In this document: piece after piece, positions 30,800 through 38,944 of the stretch
Layout: each line of letters begins with the position of its first letter
Position numbering within the stretch: the stretch's first letter is position 1
From: Rhodoferax sp. OV413
Lineage (GTDB): Bacteria; Pseudomonadota; Gammaproteobacteria; Burkholderiales; Burkholderiaceae_C
Assembly: GCA_945861785.1 (NCBI GenBank)
Contig: CAMAWD010000062.1
Coordinates: 1 to 39,116, forward strand
Length of the DNA: 39,116 bases
Direction: 5' to 3'
Program-made: the position numbers and the translations under genes
Notes under the pieces: model-generated
The model's database searches: none
The model's input: only the letters and a program-made list of their open reading frames with translations
What the model was told of the DNA's origin: nothing

Positions 30800-31244
30800 G
30801 CGAGCCCATCATCAGCGCATAGAACAAGCGCTCGAAGCATTGGACTCCAATCTGCTGCTCAAACACAGGTGCCTCTTTGGTGGCGGAACCGCGATCGTGC
30901 TCACGCATGGTGAGCACCGCGAGTCTGTGGACATTGACTTCGTGTGCTCCTCGGTCGATGGGTATCGCGAGATTCGCGGCCTGGTCAATGCTGCAGGAAT
31001 GGGCTCCCTGATGACAGGCACCATCGCGGTGCTGCGCGAGCCAAGGATCGATCAGTACGGCATCCGGTGCGTGCTGCAGGTCGCGGGCACCCCGATCAAG
31101 TTCGAGATCATCTTTGAGGGGCGCGTGCAGCTTGCCGATCCCTTGCCTGAAGACAAGGTGTGCGGCGTCCGGACTCTCGCGAAGCAGGACAAGGTTGCCA
31201 TCAACCCGAAGCCACCGTCACCGTCTCACCGGTTGCGGCCGTGA
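30792..31244 (+). pseudogene. AbiEii-like nucleotidyltransferase toxin, C-terminally truncated
   Basis: The N-terminal 137 residues are normal: EALDSNLLLKHRCLFGGGTA, VLTHGEHRESVDIDFVCSSV (GG motif and metal-binding DID), VAGTPIKFEIIFEGRVQLAD and CGVRTLAKQDKVA. Family members continue with DMVATKLLANSDRW-like sequence and a helical domain; here the frame breaks at about 31205 and ends in an unrelated PKPPSPSHRL tail. The catalytic half remains but the C-terminal half is lost to the sequence at 31205-31560. It probably cannot act as a toxin. Confidence 0.7.
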
Positions 31245-31800
31245 GGCAGTGGCACGCATGTTTCAGCTTGGGTGATGTGACATCGATGCCGGAGTCCAAC
31301 GCAACCGAAGGGCTTCGACTCTGAAGTCATTTCGTCTTCGGGGGACTGCGGGATGGTTTCGTTGCCGGGGATGTCGCGCGCGAAGGGCTTTGGCGGTCGG
31401 TGGTCAACGGTAGCGGCAAGGGGCACGGTGACGAAGGAAGTCGTCGGCGGTACCGGTTCCTTGTTTCGGGAGCGATGATCCGGTGCCGGAGTGTGCGGTG
31501 GTGATGCTCGTCGGAGACGATGGGTTCGTTGACGACATGTAGCATCGCGCGCGGAATGGACTACGCGATCGACATTCCTCGGCTGGCAGCGCGGACCTCG
31601 CTGGTGAAAGTCATTGACACGCTCCGCTCGCAGCGGCATTGGCATTGCATTGATGGGCAGCATTGCGCTGCTGATTGGCAAACAAGACCCCACCTACTTC
31701 TCTGTAGGTCCAGGTGGACCGTGAAAGCGAGTTCCGTAGCCACTCCCTTCCATGTGATTGATGTGAGCACCATTTTATATTCACAACAATCACATCAAAC
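31245..31800. other. Decayed region, no gene recognised
   Basis: No intact frame. The first 300 bp resemble the simple CG-rich sequence at 29675-30250. Around 31690-31800 there is a shift to ordinary sequence that leads into the IS91 remnant. Confidence 0.3.
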
Positions 31801-31802
31801 TG

Positions 31803-31944
31803 CTGGCCGCCAGTTGCAAGCGCCGGGGATTCTGTCCCTCACGCGGGGCCCGGCTGCTCAAGCGCGTGTTCGAGCACGATCTGGAGCACTGCCCGAATTG
31901 CTGCGGTGGCGAGCTCAAGATCATCGCGGCGACCAGGGCCGCCG
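31803..31944 (+). pseudogene. IS91-family transposase remnant, core deleted
   Basis: In one frame, LAASCKRRGFCPSRGAR is the N-terminal zinc finger of IS91 transposases (usual SCKRRGFCPSCGARR), followed immediately by LLKRVFEHDLEHCPNC and ELKIIAA, the C-terminal finger region. The whole HUH rolling-circle core of about 300 residues is missing between the two, and one cysteine is now arginine. The element cannot move by itself. Confidence 0.7.
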
Positions 31945-32202
31945 GGGTCGGCTGCGTCCGAGTGCTTGCGGGACCGATGGCAGCGGCCCGAAGGCAAGGG
32001 ATAACCCGTAGACGGCACCAGGGGGAGGCACATTTTGGCTGGGCCATCAACGCCCAACAGCTCGCCAGCAGATCTCAGCCTGCATCGAAAGACAGATTCA
32101 AGCGCGTCGGGAGCGGTGTGCCACCCCTGTTTTGCCGTATTTGGGGTGCCGTGGGGAAGGAAAAGGGCGTTTGAAAAGCCTGTCCTCTCAGCGCTTAATC
32201 AT

Positions 32203-32216
32203 CATACGATAGTATG
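32203..32216. promoter_or_regulatory. Palindrome upstream of tctC
   Basis: CATAC-GATA-GTATG, perfect 5-bp arms, 70 bp before the tctC start. It may be the site of a regulator of the tricarboxylate transporter. No regulator gene is adjacent. Confidence 0.4.
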
Positions 32217-32285
32217 GTTCACCCTAATGGCGCAGAGAACCTTGCGCCGTTAAGCTCAGCTTTCAATTCATTTTTGGAGCTGTTC

Positions 32286-33287
32286 ATGGCGATTACTTCC
32301 CGTCTTTCCCGCCGTTCATTGGTGGTGGGTATTTCCGGCGTTTTGGCTGGCATGGCACTCACGGTGATTGCCACTTCAGTGTCAGCGCAGGGCTACCCCG
32401 CGCGGCCTGTGACTTTGATCGTGCCTTGGGGTGCCGGCGGTGGAACAGATGCCACCGCGCGCATCATCGGCAGCCTGCTGGAAAAAGAGTTGGGCCAACC
32501 CGTTACCGTGGTCAACCGCACGGGTGGCAGCGGTGTGGTGGGGCATTCGGCCATCGCGTCCGCAGCACCAGACGGCTACACCATTGGCATGGCCACGGTG
32601 GAAATTGGCATGATGCACTGGCAAGGGTTGACCGAGCTGACTGGCACCTCTTACACCCCCATTGGTTTGGTGAACGCAGACCCGGCAGGTGTGCAGGTGC
32701 GGGCCGATTCACCGTACAAAACCGTCAACGAATTGCTGGCCGCCATCAAGGCCAACCCAGGCAAGTTCAAGGCTTCGGGCACAGGGCAGGGCGGCATTTG
32801 GCATCTGGCCATTGCAGGCCTGTTGCGTGACCAGAAAATTGACCCGGCTGCGCTCCCCTGGGTGCCCAGCAATGGCGCTGCCCCTGGCTTGCAGGACATG
32901 ATTGCCGGTGGCGTTGAGGTTGCCCCCGTGTCTTTGCCAGAATCGCGCTCTTTGATTGATGCGGGCAAGGTCAAAAGCCTGGCCATCATGAATGACAAGC
33001 CGTCCGCCCTGTACCCCAATGTGCCCACACTTAAAGCTGCCATTGGCAGCGATTGGACGATGGCGGCCTGGCGTGGGCTGGTGGCGCCCAAAGGCATTTC
33101 CGCTGAGGTGCGCGACAAGCTTGCTGCGGCGCTGAAAAAGGTGGTGGCCAGCAAGGACTACACCGAATTCATGGGCAAACAAGGTTACGGCGTGATCTTT
33201 GCCGGGCCAGAAGACTTTGCCAAATTCATGGCCAAGTCTGACAGCGAGTTGGGTGCCACCATGAAGGCTGTGGGCTTGGCGAAATGA
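32286..33287 (+). CDS. tctC: Tripartite tricarboxylate transporter, periplasmic binding protein
   Basis: The product is 333 residues from ATG 32286; GGAG lies 6 nt upstream, and the longer frame from 32214 lacks a site. Residues 1-35 are a signal peptide with twin arginines (SRLSRRSLVV) ending SVSAQG. The mature part begins YPARPVTLIVPWGAGGGTDA, the hallmark of TctC/Bug proteins, then VTVVNRTGGSGVVGHSAIAS, GFKASGTGQGG-type hinge and YPNVPTLKAA. It captures a carboxylate in the periplasm and hands it to the TctAB membrane pair. Stop overlaps the tctB ATG (ATGA), so the operon is tctCBA. Confidence 0.92.
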   Translation: MAITSRLSRRSLVVGISGVLAGMALTVIATSVSAQGYPARPVTLIVPWGAGGGTDATARIIGSLLEKELGQPVTVVNRTGGSGVVGHSAIASAAPDGYTIGMATVEIGMMHWQGLTELTGTSYTPIGLVNADPAGVQVRADSPYKTVNELLAAIKANPGKFKASGTGQGGIWHLAIAGLLRDQKIDPAALPWVPSNGAAPGLQDMIAGGVEVAPVSLPESRSLIDAGKVKSLAIMNDKPSALYPNVPTLKAAIGSDWTMAAWRGLVAPKGISAEVRDKLAAALKKVVASKDYTEFMGKQGYGVIFAGPEDFAKFMAKSDSELGATMKAVGLAK

Positions 33288-33757
33288 AGCTGAACGACGC
33301 GATCTTTGGATTGCTCTTGCTGGTACTGGGTGGCACGGTGCTGGGCTCGGTACAGAGCTTTCCCAAGATTCCGGGGCAGCAAGTCGGCCCGGGCCTGTTC
33401 CCCGGCCTGCTCGCGGTGGGCCTGTGTGTGGGTGGGCTGATTTTGCTGGTGCGCGGCTGGCAGGCCCGTGTTCAGCAGCCCTGGGTTGCGGTGGATGACT
33501 GGGTCAAATCACCACGCCACCTGATGGGTTTTGTGGTGCTGGTGGCGTCCATTGTTTTCTACATGCTGGTATCTGAAAAACTGGGTTTTTTGATCTGCTC
33601 CACGCTGATTTTGACGACCCTGTTTTCTTTACTGAAAGTGCCATTCGGTCGCGCCGTGCTGGTCGCCGTCATCGCCACACTGGTGATTCATTTTGCTTTT
33701 TACAAGATATTGCGTGTGCCGTTGCCCTGGGGTGTGCTGACCAACTACGCCTGGTAA
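33284..33757 (+). CDS. tctB: Tripartite tricarboxylate transporter, small membrane subunit
   Basis: The product is 157 residues with four hydrophobic segments: DAIFGLLLLVLGGTVLGS, LFPGLLAVGLCVGGLILL, LMGFVVLVASIVFYMLV and LVAVIATLVIHFAFYKIL. FPKIPGQQVGPGLFPG is the TctB family signature between helices 1 and 2. It pairs with TctA. It starts on the tctC stop, and tctA follows after 67 bp. Confidence 0.9.
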   Translation: MKLNDAIFGLLLLVLGGTVLGSVQSFPKIPGQQVGPGLFPGLLAVGLCVGGLILLVRGWQARVQQPWVAVDDWVKSPRHLMGFVVLVASIVFYMLVSEKLGFLICSTLILTTLFSLLKVPFGRAVLVAVIATLVIHFAFYKILRVPLPWGVLTNYAW

Positions 33758-33824
33758 ATCAGGCCGTTGTTTGGGGCCTGGTACGGTTTTTTTCATCCCT
33801 AAAAATACCAGGAGTTAGCGCGCG

Positions 33825-35318
33825 ATGTGGACAGCAGTTGGTCAAGCTTTTTCAATGGTTTTTGAGCCCTACACCTTGATGGTGATGGTGCTTGCGTCGT
33901 TTTATGGTTTGTTTGTGGGGGCCGTACCCGGCCTCACTGCCACCATGGCCACGGCGCTGCTGGTGCCTGTGACGTTTTTCATGGCCCCGATTCCAGCCGT
34001 CGCCGCTATCGTGACGGCCACGGCCATGGCGATTTTTTCGGGCGATATTCCCGGCTGTTTGCTGCGCATTCCGGGTACTCCGGCCTCGGCTGCCTACACC
34101 GATGAAGCCTTCGCGATGACACGCAAAGGCCAGGCCGAAATGGCGCTGGGCGCGGGCTTGGTGTTCTCGGCAGTAGGGGGCTTGTTTGGTACCGTGGTGC
34201 TCATTGTTGCGGCACCCGCACTGGCCGACTTTGCCACCAAATTCAGCTCATTCGAATACTTCTGGCTTGTATTGCTGGGCTTGACCTGCGCGGTTTTTAT
34301 CACCTCAGACAGGCCCTTGAAAGGCCTGATCGCTCTGTTTTTGGGATTGCTGGTGGCTTGTGTCGGCCTGGGCAACCCGGCCGGGTTCCCGCGCTTCACC
34401 TTTGGCAACACGGAGATGATGGGCGGCATTGGCATGATCTCCATGATGATAGGCATGTTTGCCATCTCGGAAATCATCCGTTTTGTGGTCGACACCAGTC
34501 CGCCTGCTGAACTGGTGGTGGAGCAGGTGGGCAATGTACTCAAGGGCCAATGGGGGTTGGCCAAAAAGTACCCGGTACAAATTTTGCGCGGAAGCGTGTT
34601 GGGTACTGCGGTGGGCGCATTGCCTGGCGCAGGGGCCGACATAGCGGCGTGGATGTCTTACGCCATGAGCAAGAAGTTTTCCAAGGAGCCCGAAAAGTTT
34701 GGCACGGGCCATGTCGAAGGTATCGTAGAAAGCGGCTCGGCCAACAACAGTGCGCTTGCCGGGGCGTGGATTCCGGCTCTGGTGTTTGGAATTCCTGGAG
34801 ACTCGATCACGGCCATAGTCATTGGGGTCCTGTACATGAAAAACATGAACCCTGGGCCGTCGCTGTTTACCACCAATCCGCAAAACATTTACGCGGTATT
34901 TTTGATTTTCATCCTGGCCAACATCATCATGATTCCGCTGGGAATTTTGTGCATCAAGGTGGCGCGGCGCATCCTGAAAGTGCCACGCAACATTCTGATG
35001 CCGGTGATTTTGGTGTTTTGCATGGTGGGCACCTTTGCCATCAACAACACCCTGTTTGACATCGGCGTGATGCTGGTGGCAGGCTTGATTGCCTACCTGC
35101 TGGAAGAAAACAAGTTCCCAATTGCCCCGGCCATTCTGGGCGTGGTGCTGGGTGGGATGCTGGAAGAGAACTTCATCACCTCGATGATCAAGTCAGACGG
35201 CAACATTCTGGCCTTCTTCTCTCGGCCGATCGCTGCGACCTTGGCCGTGGTGACTATTCTGGTGTGGATCACGCCGCCACTGATGGCGCTGTTACGGCCC
35301 AAAAAGTCCGCCATCTGA
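33825..35318 (+). CDS. tctA: Tripartite tricarboxylate transporter, large membrane subunit
   Basis: The product is 497 residues with about 12 hydrophobic segments. Signatures are FVGAVPGLTATMATALLVPV near residue 30, FSGDIPGCLLRIPGTPASAA, ALPGAGADIAAWMSYAMSKK and ESGSANNSALAGAWIPALVF with GIPGDSITAIVIG. The paired GxPG motifs are conserved in TctA and probably form the substrate path. It uses the ion gradient to import tri- or dicarboxylates given by TctC. GGAG lies 9 nt before the ATG. Confidence 0.93.
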   Translation: MWTAVGQAFSMVFEPYTLMVMVLASFYGLFVGAVPGLTATMATALLVPVTFFMAPIPAVAAIVTATAMAIFSGDIPGCLLRIPGTPASAAYTDEAFAMTRKGQAEMALGAGLVFSAVGGLFGTVVLIVAAPALADFATKFSSFEYFWLVLLGLTCAVFITSDRPLKGLIALFLGLLVACVGLGNPAGFPRFTFGNTEMMGGIGMISMMIGMFAISEIIRFVVDTSPPAELVVEQVGNVLKGQWGLAKKYPVQILRGSVLGTAVGALPGAGADIAAWMSYAMSKKFSKEPEKFGTGHVEGIVESGSANNSALAGAWIPALVFGIPGDSITAIVIGVLYMKNMNPGPSLFTTNPQNIYAVFLIFILANIIMIPLGILCIKVARRILKVPRNILMPVILVFCMVGTFAINNTLFDIGVMLVAGLIAYLLEENKFPIAPAILGVVLGGMLEENFITSMIKSDGNILAFFSRPIAATLAVVTILVWITPPLMALLRPKKSAI

Positions 35319-35401
35319 TATTTGAGGCATGAAAAGTCTTTTAAGTCCTCGTCAGTTATAAATAGTTTGCTATTAAAAATGCAGCAGACATAGCGGTAGC
35401 T

Positions 35402-35640
35402 TCAGCCCCAAACCACCGGCACCGAAGGGTTCACTGGCCGCGACGCGTTGCATTGGTCGGCCACGGTGCCCAACTGGCGGGTGAATGCATCCAGCCCGGC
35501 AAAGGCGCGCGGGTCAATGATTTGCAGATTCACCGTCTCCCCCCAGGCTTCTCGAGGGTCAGCGCGGCCATGACCTGCCAGCCCACCGTTCAAGGCTCCC
35601 AGCAGCAGTGTGAGCCCATACTGAGGTGGCGCGAACAGGG
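35402..35640 (-). pseudogene. Ldh2/malate dehydrogenase-family C-terminal remnant
   Basis: The minus-strand frame reads YGLTLLLGALNGGLAGHGRA, DPREAWGETVNLQIIDPRAF and AGLDAFTRQL, the C-terminus of the Ldh/YlbC NAD-dependent 2-hydroxyacid dehydrogenases. The NAD- and substrate-binding parts are missing. It lies tail-to-tail with tctA; a hydroxyacid dehydrogenase beside a carboxylate transporter would make sense as a former catabolic unit. Confidence 0.65.
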
Positions 35641-35659
35641 GTCTTTGAAAAGTGCTGAA

Positions 35660-35700
35660 TTGACTGCGTTCGCGGTGCAATATACATTTGCCATATACAT
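35660..35700 (+). promoter_or_regulatory. vapBC promoter with tandem operator
   Basis: TTGACT (35660-35665) and TACATT (35683-35688) are 17 bp apart. ATATACAT occurs twice, at 35680-35687 and 35693-35700, with a 13-bp period, and the first copy overlaps the -10. A VapB dimer or VapBC complex could bind here and repress the operon. Confidence 0.55.
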
Positions 35701-35718
35701 CTTCATCAGGAGACACGC

Positions 35719-35952
35719 ATGTCCATCGGCACTGTTTTTGTCAACAACCGCACCCAGGCCGTCCGCCTCCCGGTAGATGTGCGCCTGCCCGAGGGCGTCC
35801 ACAAGGTAGAAATACGCGCCAGGGGCAACGAGCGCATCATCGCCCCCGTAGGCCAAACCTGGGACAGCTTCTTCCTGGGTGGCCCCCCTGTTAGCGACGA
35901 CTTCCTGCCCGAGCGCGCCAGCCAGCACCAGCCGCAGCGGGAAGCACTCTGA
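35719..35952 (+). CDS. vapB: VapB-type antitoxin
   Basis: The product is 77 residues. GTVFVNNRTQAVRLPVDVRL, then VHKVEIRARGNERIIAPVG, is the AbrB/MazE swapped-hairpin DNA-binding fold of VapB proteins. The tail (DSFFLGGPPVSDDFLPERAS) is the toxin-binding part. GGAG lies 7 nt before the ATG; the stop overlaps the vapC ATG. Confidence 0.85.
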   Translation: MSIGTVFVNNRTQAVRLPVDVRLPEGVHKVEIRARGNERIIAPVGQTWDSFFLGGPPVSDDFLPERASQHQPQREAL

Positions 35953-36362
35953 TGCTGCGCTACCTGCTAGACACCAACATCGTCATCTACGTGTTGAAGC
36001 GCCGACCCATTGAGGTGCTGTCAACCTTCAACGCCAACGCCAGCCGCATGGCCATCTCCGCCATCACCCTGGCCGAACTATTGCACGGCGCGGAGAAAAG
36101 CAGCCGCGTGAGCGAGAACCTGTCCGCCATCGAGGACTTTTGCAGCCGCCTGGCGGTTCTGCCCTACGGCGCCAAGGCCGCCCAGCATTACGGTGCCATC
36201 CGCGGCGCATTGGAAAAACTCGGCCAGCCCATCGGGGTGAATGACCTGCACATTGCAGGCCACGCACGCAGCGAAGGCTTGGTGCTGGTGACGAACAACC
36301 TGTCGGAATTCGTGCGCGTGCCGGCGCTCGAAATGGAGAACTGGGTCCACCCGGGCCAGTAA
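35952..36362 (+). CDS. vapC: VapC-type PIN ribonuclease toxin
   Basis: The product is 136 residues. The PIN acidic residues are in place: RYLLDTNIVIYVLKRRP (Asp), ISAITLAELLHGAEKSS (Glu), GVNDLHIAGHARSEGLVLVT (Asp) and TNNLSEFVRVP (last Asp replaced by Glu-type position). VapC enzymes cut initiator tRNA or other tRNAs or rRNA to stop translation; VapB blocks this. Intact pair, TGATG coupled. Confidence 0.88.
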   Translation: MLRYLLDTNIVIYVLKRRPIEVLSTFNANASRMAISAITLAELLHGAEKSSRVSENLSAIEDFCSRLAVLPYGAKAAQHYGAIRGALEKLGQPIGVNDLHIAGHARSEGLVLVTNNLSEFVRVPALEMENWVHPGQ

Positions 36363-36543
36363 GTCACTGTGTTCCGTGACCACGACCACGACCTCGATCT
36401 CGACCATGCCAAGGCCAGACCGTGGCGCACCGCAATCCAGAACAACCAAAAATCAAAACCGCGCACTCAAAGCCAGAAAACAGCGGTTCCTGACAACCGT
36501 TCACACCGGCGCGAAAGTGGAGCCTTTCGGACCGACGTGTGCG

Positions 36544-37788
36544 TTATGAAAACGCCGGCTGAAACTGGCCCCGGGGACGCATCGGAAAACCGGCAAGCCT
36601 CTGCTCCAGCGCGTGGGCGACCCAGCCCGCAGCGCGGCCGATACCCCAGATAGCGCTGGCTGAGCGCACCGGCAAGCCGCAAGCCAGGCACAAGGCGACC
36701 AACCCGAACTCGATGTTGGGGAACAGGCCAAGCTGAGTTCGGACCTCCTCGATGAAGCAAAACGCGAGCTCGGAGTGTTTGTCCTGGCGGCCGTATTTTC
36801 TGGCTATATCCACCAGACAGGCTGCCCGCGGGTCGCCTTGTGGGTACAGCGGCAATCCAAAACCCGGGAAACTCGCCTTGTTCCGTTGCGCTTCGGAAAC
36901 CAGCGATTTGACGTGAGCGACCGAGGTGAGGCCGCGCGCAAGATTTTCGGCGCGGTTGCAACCGCCCGCAAGCAGCGACCCGGTTTGCGTGGCCAACGCC
37001 GCCACGATGCAGGCATGCAGCCCGGCACCGGCAGATGCGGCGATGCGCGCCGAGAAAGTCGGTGCCGCCAGTTCGTGGTCGGCACCGACGATCAGGGCAG
37101 CATTCAAAGCAAACTCCAGTTCCGGGTTTGCATCGACCTGCAATGCCGTGACTATATGCTCGGCGACCGACTTGTCTCCCGCAGGCGCGATGAAGCGCCG
37201 GTCTTTTCCGAGAACCCCGCAACATCCGGCAAAAGCAAAGATCATCTCGCGTGCCAGATGCGTGATCGAGCCGCTGCGCACTTCTTCCGCCAAAGTGCCA
37301 CCGCCAAGCGCGGTGGCGGCGACTGAAAACACCCGCATCATGCGAATCTGATTGTTCAACTCGATGCCCATGCCAAGCAGCGCGCGCCCTATGTCGGCGC
37401 GCAGTGGCTCGACATACCAAGTGCTCTTCTCATCGGGCAACACACCCGACCAGAGCAATTCAGCGACGTTTTCAAACAGCCCGGGATTGCGCACCAGGTC
37501 GGTAGCGAGGTGCCCGCGGTAACGAGGCCCGGCCGGCGTGATCTCGGTGATGCTGGTGTTGATTACGGGTTGCCCCCATCGCAGGGCCATAGAGGCCACC
37601 GCCCCATGCCCCATTCGGGCATCGCTGCGCGCACGCAGGCGCTCTACCTCTTCGCGCAGATAGCGGCTGGCATTCTTCCCCAGGTTCGTCGCCGGATGCA
37701 ACTGCCCCCGGCTGACGTAGGTGTAAAGCGTCGACGGCTTGATCTTCAGGATTTCGCACGCCTCAGGCGCACTCAAGAGATCGGCCAT
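36544..37788 (-). CDS. Helix-turn-helix/citrate-synthase-like fusion protein
   Basis: ATG 37788 gives 414 residues that begin with an excisionase/MerR-type helix-turn-helix (MADLLSAPEACEILKIKPST, LYTYVSRGQLHPATNLGKNA, SRYLREEVERL). From about residue 70 it is citrate-synthase-like: SITEITPAGPRYRGHLATDL, AELLWSGVLPD, GADHELAAPTFSARIAASAG (catalytic His region) and YPQGDPRAACLVDIARKYG (catalytic Asp). The usual G-F-G-H before it reads GFGLPLY, so one catalytic histidine is leucine. It is likely to sense an acyl-CoA or organic acid and regulate genes. It diverges from the amidohydrolase gene, whose promoter it may control. Confidence 0.75.
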   Translation of the reverse strand: MADLLSAPEACEILKIKPSTLYTYVSRGQLHPATNLGKNASRYLREEVERLRARSDARMGHGAVASMALRWGQPVINTSITEITPAGPRYRGHLATDLVRNPGLFENVAELLWSGVLPDEKSTWYVEPLRADIGRALLGMGIELNNQIRMMRVFSVAATALGGGTLAEEVRSGSITHLAREMIFAFAGCCGVLGKDRRFIAPAGDKSVAEHIVTALQVDANPELEFALNAALIVGADHELAAPTFSARIAASAGAGLHACIVAALATQTGSLLAGGCNRAENLARGLTSVAHVKSLVSEAQRNKASFPGFGLPLYPQGDPRAACLVDIARKYGRQDKHSELAFCFIEEVRTQLGLFPNIEFGLVALCLACGLPVRSASAIWGIGRAAGWVAHALEQRLAGFPMRPRGQFQPAFS

Positions 37789-37855
37789 CGAGTTGTCCGT
37801 TACCGACTTGGAAGAGACCACGATTGTTCCTAAGCGCTGATAAATTGATCGATTG

Positions 37856-37875
37856 TTGAATCGAGATTGATTCAA
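37856..37875. promoter_or_regulatory. Inverted repeat in the divergent intergenic region
   Basis: TTGAATC (37856-37862) and GATTCAA (37869-37875) are perfect 7-bp arms around a 6-bp spacer, 68 bp upstream of the fusion gene start. It is a natural site for its helix-turn-helix domain. A/T-rich promoter-like sequence surrounds it. Confidence 0.5.
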
Positions 37876-38190
37876 TATTGACCTGACGCTAGACTTTATA
37901 CAAATCCGGGGCGCTTCACCGGCCATGCACAAAATATCGGAGGCGAGCAATGGATCTGTCGGGTCAGACTGGCTTGGCACCAGATTCTGCAAGGCCTTGT
38001 CGCCGTAATCGGCGCCATTCGGGGCTCGGGAATGGCGTATGCGGTGCACGCAGCGCAGCGCAGGGATGCATCGTGAACGGTTATCCGCGCGCCGGGGAAA
38101 CTTGTGCGCCATGGTCCCATGTCGATCCACAGCTGCCTGATCGACAACGGCATGCTGGACGCGCCGACCATCATTGACCAGGGGCTAGCC
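37876..38190. other. Divergent upstream region of the amidohydrolase gene
   Basis: A possible GGAGG-preceded frame starts at 37950 (MDLSGQTGLAPDSARPCRRN) but has unnatural composition. TTTATACAAAT near 37895 may be part of a promoter. Nothing else is recognisable. Confidence 0.3.
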
Positions 38191-38832
38191 ATGAACGATG
38201 CGGACATTTATTCGGCACAGGGATTCGGTGCCACACTCGGGCCCGGCCAAAGCTGGGGATTGCTGATCGTCGACTTCGTGGTCGGTTTTACCGACCCCGC
38301 CCTGTTCGGCGGCGGCAACATCGGCGCTGCGGTACAACGCACGCGCGAGTTGCTCGCATTCGCGCGCCGAGAGGCGCTCCCGGTGTCTCACACGCGCGTC
38401 GTCTATGCCGATGACGGTGCGGATGCAGGCATCTTTGCGCTCAGGAATCCACGCGCGCTGAAGCTCACCGAATCGAGCGCCGCATCGCAAATTGTTCAGG
38501 AACTCACCCCGGTCGTCGGGGAGAGGATCATCCGCAAGACCGAACCCTCGGCATTTTTTTGCACCGCGCTGGCGTCCTGGCTGCAGCTGCGCGGCGTCGA
38601 TACCCTTTTGGTAGCAGGATGCACCACCTCGGGCTGCGTGCGTGCCAGTGTGGTCGACGCGATGAGCCACAATTTCAGGCCGATTGTCATTTCCGATTGT
38701 GTCGGCGACCGGGCCCTCGATCCGCACCACGCCAACCTGTTCGACATGCGGCAGAAGTATGCTGACGTGATGGACCTGGACCAAGCCATGGCCTCGTTTC
38801 GCGAGCAACGCCAGGCTCGAGCGAAAGCGTGA
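38191..38832 (+). CDS. Isochorismatase-family amidohydrolase
   Basis: The product is 213 residues from ATG 38191. Cysteine-hydrolase landmarks are present: WGLLIVDFVVGFTDPALFGG (catalytic Asp), ERIIRKTEPSAFFCTALASW (catalytic Lys) and LLVAGCTTSGCVRASVVDAM (nucleophile Cys with the cis-peptide region). The FGGGNIGAAVQRTRELL part matches N-carbamoylsarcosine amidase and maleamate amidohydrolase (NicF) relatives. It releases ammonia from an amide or carbamoyl substrate, giving a carboxylate. Beside a TRAP uptake gene and an organic-acid-sensing regulator, it probably belongs to a catabolic pathway. Confidence 0.78.
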   Translation: MNDADIYSAQGFGATLGPGQSWGLLIVDFVVGFTDPALFGGGNIGAAVQRTRELLAFARREALPVSHTRVVYADDGADAGIFALRNPRALKLTESSAASQIVQELTPVVGERIIRKTEPSAFFCTALASWLQLRGVDTLLVAGCTTSGCVRASVVDAMSHNFRPIVISDCVGDRALDPHHANLFDMRQKYADVMDLDQAMASFREQRQARAKA

Positions 38833-38944
38833 TTGACGCGTTTCGGGACTTGCCGCCGACGCATCAAGTCAATGCACCTGCAGAAAACACCAGATGTCAA
38901 ATCGGATCAATGAAATCACCATGTCGAAATCAAGGAAGCCAATC

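Noticed and set aside
37789-38130. Longer start for the citrate-synthase-like fusion
   Set aside because: The extra 114 residues are unlike protein and cover the divergent promoter region; the helix-turn-helix begins at 37788.
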